Assembly (NCBI GenBank): GCA_026075535.2
Contig: AP026549.1
Coordinates: 7,502,001-7,566,000, forward strand
Direction of reading: 5' to 3'
Length of the DNA: 64,000 bases
Source of the DNA: Tricholoma matsutake
Taxonomy: Eukaryota > Basidiomycota > Agaricomycetes > Agaricales > Tricholomataceae
Shown here: piece by piece, positions 57,013 to 64,000 of the stretch
How the letters are laid out: each line of letters begins with the position of its first letter
Numbering within the stretch: position 1 is the stretch's first letter
Made by a program: the position numbers and the translations under genes
Notes under the pieces: model-generated
Databases searched by the model: none
What the model was told of the DNA's origin: nothing
What the model saw: the letters and a program-made list of their open reading frames with translations, nothing else

Positions 57013-58145
57013 CCTCTAAGAAAGACTCATTCTTAGATCCCAGATCCACCAAAAAATTCAGCGTGAATGAAAAAATCAGTGCTGTTTTACCCACAGTCAG
57101 TAATTCAAAGCAACCATTAGTGACTTTTGAAACTGTGAGACATAAAATTAGCTGAGACATGGATTTTAGATATAAAAGGCAACTCCCAGAATCAGCTACA
57201 CTGGTAACTGGTGATCATTTCTGGATTGACTACCCTTTGTGCTTGCTACCTGCAGTTCAACTGCAGGTAATGCGATTGACATTAGACAACCCTCATCTGT
57301 CTCTCATGTGCTGGCTCTAGGCTGTGACGGCCTATCCTATGCCATAGAGGGGGTTCGTCAGTTGTTGTCTATGCCGGCATGTATCCTTAGTGCTTGAAAG
57401 TCCAGTCCAGTCCCAGTTTTTTGCCCTTGTGGGCTTGAACTGAGGACCAAACCGGTCCTATAATATTTAAAATTCTATGTAATTGTTAAGTACTGAACTT
57501 GAAGGGGAAGTCATTGGAATTCCGGTCATATCCAGATGATAGAAGTTGTAGAGGATGGATCGAGTAAGACAGGGAATCCTATCGAAATCTGGGGCAGGGT
57601 TTACTTGATGTGTCATACCAAGTGGGGGAGCAGAAAGGACTTGGCTTCAACTTATAAGAAGCTGCACCCTTCTCCTCGTCAAGTGTCCTAATTTCAAGGC
57701 GAGGGTAAGGAAGATGACCAGAGGTCCAGAGAATTTCTGGAGAGGATGAGTAAGAGTTTGAAAATGACTTAAGAATGTAATTGGAGTTTAAAGAGGATAG
57801 GATTAAGTGGGAGACTTGGTTGATTTACAAACTGGCAATACAAAATGGAAGTAGCTAGCTTAAATACTAAGGTCAGAGTTTCTGAGGCTGGTGGCTAATA
57901 AGAAAACCAGCTTCTGAGGCAATTCCTGAAACCATTTCACTTAATTGGACATGAGGGAATTTCGCCTCTAGGCAGTGCTGCTGATAGAAGGTGGGCTGTG
58001 ATGTAAGGTGGCCAAGAAGGGGGGCGGAAAATGATCGGAAGTCCAGTCAGAAGAATCGGTCTTGACAGTAACCGCAGACTGAACCACTCAGAACTGGTTC
58101 TGAGCGTCCGTCTGCAGTTCTCAACCAGTTTCGACCAGACCTACA
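57013..58145. other. Unassigned sequence with CCGGT-rich repeat and palindrome
   Basis: 57247-57269 is a palindrome (TACCTGCAGT, 3-nt loop, complement). Near 57385-57460 and 58030-58140 are CAGTCCAGTCCCAG and ACCGGTCC/GACCAG-rich stretches resembling 58895-59095 and 61765-61890. Between them are short coding-like scraps without a recognisable domain. Confidence 0.4.
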
Positions 58146-58214
58146 AATTATATACCAACTATTTTTTGTAACTAAGATACATACAGAAAAAAGAACAAAA
58201 TTAAAAGACAAGGA

Positions 58215-58655
58215 AACAAGTCCACCCATGAGCAGTGGCTCACGAGGCTGGACGGTGGTGCTGGGGATGACTCGTCAGTAGAAAATGACCCCTCTGTCTT
58301 GCCTTTCGAGCAAGGGAGGGGTGGGTGTTGCATTGTTACCATCTCATGGTCCCCATTTATACTCATTGTCATCCCCAATCATCGTCGTTCATCGTTGAAG
58401 TCCTCTGCTCACCATTTGTCATTGTTGTCCCCTGTTTGTCCCCCGTTCATTGTTATTCTGTCGTTGTTGTTCCCAGTTCATCATCACTCCATTATCCACC
58501 CCATGAGCAGAGGCTCATGGCAGTAGACAGCGCCGTTGTAGTCATAAATATAAATATAGTACCTAAAAACAAACAAAAATGGTAGTTAGATATGTAAAAG
58601 ACGAAATGATAAACTTACCTGGGCCCAAACGATGTCTTTCATCGTTTGGACCCTG
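58215..58655 (-). repeat. Hairpin/intron module, best-preserved unit
   Basis: B palindromes at 58222-58255 and 58494-58525, a C-like hairpin near 58298-58321, a clean 56-bp intron at 58563-58618 on the minus strand (CAG-GTAAGTTT donor, TCTAACT branch, TTTTTAG acceptor), and hairpin A at 58621-58653 (arms GGGCCCAAACGATG and CATCGTTTGGACCC). Hairpin and donor are only 2 bases apart. Confidence 0.72.
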
Positions 58656-58894
58656 TTCCGCCAAGAAAGTTGTGAGTGCATTGCGGGGTTGTGGCAATGT
58701 AGTACAAATAAGTATAAACATATAAACAAAACATGTAAACACATCAAAAATGCGTAAACGAAAGTGCGTGACCATGCAAATACATACAAATAGTCTGTAA
58801 TATTTAAATGGCTTGCATTTCCATGCTTTCCCTCGGGTGTGCCCCACTTTTTATGTATATACAAGTTCAATAGATATATTTACAACTACATACA

Positions 58895-59095
58895 CTTAGG
58901 ACTAAGGGTTCGGTTTGAGACCAGTTCTAACTGGTCTTGAACGGTTTTGCTGTTTGTCTTGAGATCAGCAAACCACAGACCGAACTGGTACTGTAACTGA
59001 CAGGTCTGTGACAACAGGTCCAGTTACATTGGTTATGGTTTGGTTCAGTCTCAGTTATTTTTCGGTCTGCATGACCGGACAGGACCTTCAAGCAC
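58895..59095. repeat. CCGGT/GGTTCGGT-rich repeat
   Basis: Internally palindromic motifs (GACCAGTTCTAACTGGTC, TTCGGTCTG) ending ACCTTCAAGCACTA. Related stretches lie at 57385-57460 and 61765-61890, and a shorter one at 60575-60615. A small repeat family of unknown class. Confidence 0.4.
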
Positions 59096-59142
59096 TATGT
59101 ATCCTGCACTTGATGCTCTTTTTTTTTTGTCCACAACAATAG

Positions 59143-59368
59143 TGCTACCTGCAGTTCAACTGCAGTTAACATCTTTGTTCATTCTCACTTAACTACTCAT
59201 TCCACTTCAGAAAGCACACCCTAAACCAACACATGACATTTTAACTCGACATGCAACAAGGGGGGGGGGTGGTGCAAGTAACGTCTTTGTTCATTCTCAA
59301 TGCTTACATTTGTTCACCCCCTCCCCCCCCCACTGCAATATTATCAGCAGTTGAACTGCAGATAACTT
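59143..59368. repeat. Two more CTGCAGTTSAACTGCAG palindromes
   Basis: Copies near 59145-59168 and 59341-59366, matching the palindrome at 57247-57269 and flanked by GTTAAC- or GATAAC-type bases. Confidence 0.6.
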
Positions 59369-59590
59369 CCCCCCTCTCGACTGCCACATCAAGCGCCACA
59401 TCACTGGTGGTCAACATTAATCAATACTTCCAATGTATTATATTAGATGTATAGACAGTTTTGTCCTGTTGACTACATATCATCATATGATATGAAACAT
59501 TGTCATAAATTAAGACATGAAAGCACACCCTAAATCAACACGTGACATTTTAACTCGACATGCAACCGGGGGGGGGGGGGTTCCTTCTTC
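59214..59590 (+). repeat. Direct repeats ending in poly-G
   Basis: About 57 bp at 59214-59270 and again at 59518-59580 (CACACCCTAAA, CATTTTAACTCGACATGCAAC), each ending in a run of 9-12 G. Between them is unassigned sequence plus one palindrome. Confidence 0.65.
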
Positions 59591-59654
59591 TGGATAATGA
59601 CATTGCCCACCCACAAAACGACACACACAAACCCTATAGGAACCCCACACAAGC

Positions 59655-60235
59655 CCTGCACTGCCGCTGCAAGCCTCTGCTTGCAGGGCAGCAATGGGCC
59701 TGTTTCTGGACCATGATGACCACATCCAATGCCACCCTATGCTGCTGCTGCAAGCCTCTGCTCACAGGGTGGCAATGGGCCCTTTCCTGGATGATGACGA
59801 CCACACGAATGACGAGGATGACAAATGGCAGGGATGACAAATGATGGGGATGAGGAATGACAGGGATGACAAATGACAGAACAACATCCATCATTGTTTG
59901 GGCCCTATGGTGAGTGTTGATTCATTCCTTTCCTTTCCTTTTAACTAACTAATGGTTTTTTCTTTGTTCTTAAGGTTTTACATATGTTGTAACGACACCA
60001 TGCCCAACCCCAGCACTCCATCATGAGCCACCACTGCGAGCCCCTGCTCGCAGGGTGGATGGGAGGGTTTAATGATGACAAACAGCAGGGACAAGTGGTG
60101 GTGACAACCAAAGGCAGGGATGACAAACAGGGGTGACAACCAATGGCAGGGAAATGAACAGTGGGGATGGTGAATGGCAGCAACGAACAGTGGCAAGAAC
60201 ACCAGAACCCCCCCCCTCACTACAAATGCGAGAGG
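59655..60235 (+). repeat. Hairpin/intron module in the opposite orientation
   Basis: B palindromes on the minus strand near 59660-59690, 59750-59780 and 60030-60060. Half of hairpin A near 59890-59905 (CATTGTTTGGGCCC) is followed by a plus-strand intron 59910-59974 (65 bp, GTGAGT donor, TAACTAAC branch, TTCTTAAG acceptor). A C-like hairpin lies near 60207-60235. The order A, intron, B, C is the mirror image of the other loci. Confidence 0.6.
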
Positions 60236-60260
60236 GTGGGGCTTTTTTTCTTTTTTTCTT

Positions 60261-60480
60261 TTCTTTTTGTTTGTTCTCATTTCTTTTTGTTTGTTCTCAT
60301 TTCTTTTTGTTTGTTCTCATTTCTTTTTGTTTGTTCTCATTTCTTTTTGTTTGTTCTCATTTCTTTTTGTTTGTTCTCATATCTTTTTGTTTGTTCTCAT
60401 TTCTTTTTGTTTGTTCTCATTTCTTTTTGTTTGTTCTCATATCTTTTTGTTTGTTCTCATTTCTTTTTGTTTGTTCTCAT
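60261..60480 (+). repeat. 20-bp minisatellite, 11 exact-length units
   Basis: Eleven copies of TTCTTTTTGTTTGTTCTCAT. Units 7 and 10 begin AT, so units 6-8 and 9-11 form a 60-bp higher-order repeat. All three forward frames are open across it only because of composition. Confidence 0.95.
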
Positions 60481-60494
60481 TTTCTTTTTTGTTT

Positions 60495-60540
60495 CGTTGC
60501 TAACCCCACCACTGTGAGCACCTGCTCACAGGGTGTGAAT
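60495..60540 (-). repeat. Isolated type-B palindrome
   Basis: CCACCACTGTGAGCACC and TGCTCACAGGGTG pair as in the other B elements. It directly follows the 20-bp minisatellite. Confidence 0.6.
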
Positions 60541-60739
60541 GTAAATAATTTTATCTACTATATAATACAATTTAGACATGAAAACCAGTTGAAACTGGTC
60601 TAAACCGGTAGACTGATAATGATACTCGACCAGGAAACCCAAACAAAACCCACAATAAAGGCTTGAATGGTATAATGCTAGTTAGAGGAAGGTTGCAAGG
60701 TGGTACTAAATATCACCGCTGTAAACCAGGGGTATGAAA

Positions 60740-61010
60740 ATGACTCTAAAGGGTGTGCGAAGAGGTGCAATGAGGTGCAATGAAGTGTGAAGAGGTGCAA
60801 TGAGGTGCAATGAAGTTCAAAGAGGTGCAAAGAGGTTCAATGAGGTTTGAAAGTATTTGAAGCGCTGCGATGAGGTTCGAGAGAAGTTTGATAATAATCA
60901 AGGGCGTACAAAGTGCTGCAATAACATTTGAGGGAAATTTAATAAAGTTCAAAGAGTATTCGAAGAGGTGCAATGAAGTTCAAAGAAGTTCAAAGGCCTT
61001 TATAGAAGAC
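60740..61010 (+). repeat. Degenerate GAGGTGCAA decamer repeat
   Basis: Many copies of GAGGTGCAAT / GAAGTTCAAA-like decamers with drift. A related GTTTGAAGTC repeat occupies 61565-61660. Confidence 0.7.
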
Positions 61011-61892
61011 GAAGATGTGTTCGACGGTGACTGAGGATAGACTATGAGGACGTAGAAAGGTGTCTAGAGAGGATAGACAATATGCAATAGTTTCGAGAAG
61101 CTAGTACGAGGAGTTTGAGGAAATTCGGTGTAAAACACTGAATTTTGAGACTAAGTCAAGATGCTTGGACTCAAGAGAATAGCTCTTAAATCAGACGATT
61201 GGTGTGAGAGGACGATGTGTTCTGATCTTCTAAATAGCTAGTACAAGGCTATATATGTTTGGGAGAAGTGATACTAAAAAGGAAATAAAACATGAGGAAT
61301 ACATGAGGCAAGATATAAAACAATAGAGAATCTTTGCAAATCATAGAATAAATGAAAGACAATAAGAAGGGAAACATCTAGAGACATGATTTATCACTGG
61401 TACCTGTCCCCATTGATCTAATATATCATCAAGGTGTCAAAGCGCCACAATCACATCCTAAAATCCCATCGTTGTATCTCCTCATGTCCGGTGGTGCTCA
61501 ATATGTGACACACTAACTCTTACAAGGTGTGCTGCATGTATCCAAAGGGCGGTGCAATTGGTGTATGGCAGCTGAAGGCATTTGAAGTGCTGCAATATTG
61601 TTTGAAGTTGTTTGAAGTCATTTGAAGTCGTTCGAGATCGTTTGAAGTCAATTGAAATAGTTTCAGAGCAGTGTTGTGGGGTTTGTAGGGGTTGGAAGCA
61701 TGCATTTTGATGTGTCGATGCCTCTGGAGACGGTCCCAGAGTTTAGAGCACACAGTGGACCTATCACCAAACCGATTGGGACCGGTCCTAATCAGTTTGG
61801 TTATGGTCCAACTAACTTAGTGTACTGGTCTAGACTGGTTAACCCTTTTAGAGGTCAAAAAACCAGACCAAACCGAACCTTAAAACACTAGG

Positions 61893-63121
61893 CGCTTGAG
61901 AGTAAGCTAGAGCAAAATTTAGTGATTCAAGTCTGAATGATAAAAATAACTTGAAAATAGTACCAATTGGCAGTTCTTGTATGCTTTGTTCTCCTCAACA
62001 CCTCAACAGACACTGCCCTTCTCTTTTGCCTCCTTCGCTGCAAGCTTCTTCATATAACCCCACATGAAATTGCAATATAATTTCTTGAGGACAGGTCTAT
62101 TCTGGAGGTAAGCAAGATTCGGAGCAAGATGTTGGTAAGCAAATGTAGTAGCAGCCTGCTTGAAAGTCCAGATAGTGATAGACTCAAGGGCTCCATTATA
62201 CAATGAAGTGTGTGTGCCACCAAGAAGATTGGGGTGCCATGCTGGTAGACCAAATGAGTGAACCTTCAAAGATCAATCAAAGATCATGCTCCAGGATGTG
62301 AGCAATATTGAGGGCAATATTTGAGTCTGGCACCACATTGCATCACCTGCAAAGCTCTTTGATTGCATCAAGTGCCACTTTATCTGTTGCTTGAAACTGG
62401 GCATTGTGGGTATTGCCTTTGAGCAAAGCATTTATTTTGCCAGCAGACGTGAAACATTGTGAAAAGGTGTTTAAGGTATGATTATCAGGGACCTCAGAAA
62501 CTGATGTGTTGATTACAGCACCCATTAAGACATGAAGGTGCATCTCAAGGGCAAGCTGGGTTGTACCATGTCAGAGTTCAGGATAAAATTAGAATAGTCA
62601 AAGAAACATGCACTTTAATTTGACTGGCATCATCTATCTTCTTTCACACTCCTCTCCCCTTCCCCAGGAATAAAGCCCTTTGCCCACAGACACTTTGATG
62701 CAGTTGATTCGGATGCTTGGGGTCTCTTGTGCCCAGAAGACCTTGATGGGGGGTATGGTGGCATAGCTGGGATAGTAAAGAGGACCTATTGACCAGAAGA
62801 TGAGGAAGATATGTCGATGTAAGAAGACAAAGAACAAATGTTGTGCATGAGGCTTCAGATCCATACGGTCACCTGACTAAATGAGTCTTGATGCGACACA
62901 ACTAAGATCACCTGATGAGATGATATTCTGGACTGGTTGAATGATTACAAATTATTACCAGCACAGAAATTGTATGCAAAGTTGAACAATCCTTGCCAAT
63001 AAAACACCTTTTTTGGACAATGGCTTATGTCAGTTGTCTTGAAGCCTTGTGGCCAGATCAGTGTCATGTGGCTGTCTACTGGAGATATGCACATCATTGC
63101 TAGATGATCTGCTGAAGACAT
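61893..63121 (-). mobile_element. Third Plavaka fragment (gene B side)
   Basis: Nearly identical to 49038-50270 of P2. On the minus strand it starts inside the TIR (the terminal ~57 bp are missing), runs through gene B exon 1, intron 1, exon 2 (62555-61964) and intron 2, and stops 12 bases into exon 3. Exon 2 is 2 bases short (loss of TC near 62270) and carries TGA at 62345-62343 (as in P2), at the site matching P1 2121, and near 62003 (as in P1). It is therefore not a simple copy of either element. Part of exon 1 is deleted (about 62630). Confidence 0.8.
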
Positions 63122-64000
63122 GTTAGTGCTGCTAGTGACTAGGGTTAGAGGTGTAGAACTCTCTGCATTGCCAGGATGAAATACAGCAGGTTTATATACA
63201 CCTAGAGTCTACTGGTCACATGCTCAGAGGGATGAGCAACTCAGCCATGAGGCACAAATCACCACATGTAATGATAGTCATATGCATACTGTAGCATGTA
63301 TGTACATATGTATGGCTATGTTTGTTCCATATGGAGTGGGTCACATGCCTATGTAGGCAGCCCACAGGTGCGATTTAAATTCAACACCATCTTACTTTGT
63401 TATAACCTTGCTTATGCTGAATGTTTTAAGGTGATCAGATGACTAAGTGGCCATCATGGCATGCTCAGCTATTTGGCATCAGGGTCTGATGGCAAACATT
63501 GCCCACACACACTTCCATGGATACGTGTCGTGTTGCAAGATGGCAGCCTGCAGTAGCCAGTAGACAGTAGCAGACCGTCCAAACAATGTATCCCCTATCT
63601 ACTTGCAGGTCTCAGATCATATTGTGCTTCCCAATCCCTTGTGAACCTCTGTGAACCCCTCATAGGCAGAGATGGCCGAACCTGACACCTTGGACCACTG
63701 GTTTGCTGCAATAAGTAGAGATAGGCTTGATTTTGAGTGCTAAGTAACTTATTCCTGGTCAATTTAACATGAACTGATTCAATTTAGGCTTGATTTAAGC
63801 TTAATTTAAGGAAACTTGGCTCACCATCAGTTTGATGTAGGCAACCAAGTTTGATTTATGGCAGCCGAGCTCAATTTAAGCTTGGGTAACAATGGCCCCC
63901 AATTATTCGGCTGATGCATCAACATTATTTTCACATGAATTGGGAGGTATGACAGCCTCTGATCAAATCATTGAGAACCTGCTTGTCTGGGTGCGAGTCA
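63122..64000. other. Unassigned sequence at the right edge
   Basis: Contains an ATGTAC/CATATG-rich stretch (63280-63320) and a loose repeat of CAATTTAGGCTTGATTTAAG-like text (63720-63880). No gene or known repeat recognised. Confidence 0.4.

Noticed and set aside
60133..60603. Long open frames of about 110-156 codons on the plus strand
   Set aside because: They only read through the 20-bp TTCTTTTTGTTTGTTCTCAT array in all three frames; the hydrophobic peptide is a by-product of composition.

Overview
The window looks like repeat-dense, gene-poor chromatin of a basidiomycete fungus, most likely an Agaricomycete. Three things suggest this: two long elements with a Tnp2-type (Plavaka/CACTA-like) transposase of the mushroom-genome kind, Ty3/Gypsy retrotransposons with a chromodomain integrase, and short 47-66 bp introns with GTAAGT donors and CTAAC branch sites. 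I found no intact host gene, rRNA, CRISPR array or convincing functional tRNA gene. Identification is by motif recognition only; the species is not determined.

Layout. 1-1257: unassigned sequence with a 170-bp tandem repeat. 1258-10163: Plavaka-like element P1 (3-bp target duplication TAC), with a second gene (gene B) on + and the transposase on -, convergent. 10164-14100: gene remnant, a 266-bp foldback MITE, a GGGGTA-rich TIR element, SINE fragment, and a minisatellite that switches strand around a second MITE copy. 14100-17940: structured hairpin/intron repeats, a TIR element with subterminal repeats, and a SINE. 17940-24570: degraded coding pieces, including a JmjC-like fossil. 24572-32178: Gypsy-1. 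32179-35375: truncated Gypsy-2. 35520-37704: decayed Zn2Cys6-like protein gene. 38390-40420: decayed multi-exon gene. 40441-43100: MITEs, hairpin modules, LTR and SINE fragments. 43156-50327: Plavaka-like element P2 (target duplication ACA), inverted relative to P1. 51800-53270: gag-like ORF with a CCHC knuckle. 53360-60540: dense tRNA-headed SINEs mixed with the hairpin/intron modules. 60540-64000: simple repeats, a third Plavaka fragment and unassigned sequence.

Mutational history. In the Gypsy-1 pol frame all 13 premature stops are TGA, and all 7 in the Zn2Cys6-like frame are TGA. Where sibling Plavaka copies can be aligned, TGA in one copy usually faces CGA or CAA in the other. This is the signature of CpG to TpG/CpA decay (cytosine methylation or a CpG-targeted RIP-like process), and it also removed a splice donor.

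Possible new systems. (1) A composite repeat module in fixed order: GC-rich hairpins (C), palindromes around GAGCAG..GCTC (B, about 21 copies), a spliceosomal-type intron, and a GGCCCAAA..TTTGGGCC hairpin (A) abutting the 5' splice site, with compensatory changes in the A arms. (2) A SINE family sharing one tail (GGACTCCA-type repeats, then GGGGGAGTGTAAA) but carrying at least four different tRNA-like heads. (3) Plavaka elements with the same two genes but non-homologous spacers, plus MITEs with matching CAC..GTG ends and 3-bp duplications.
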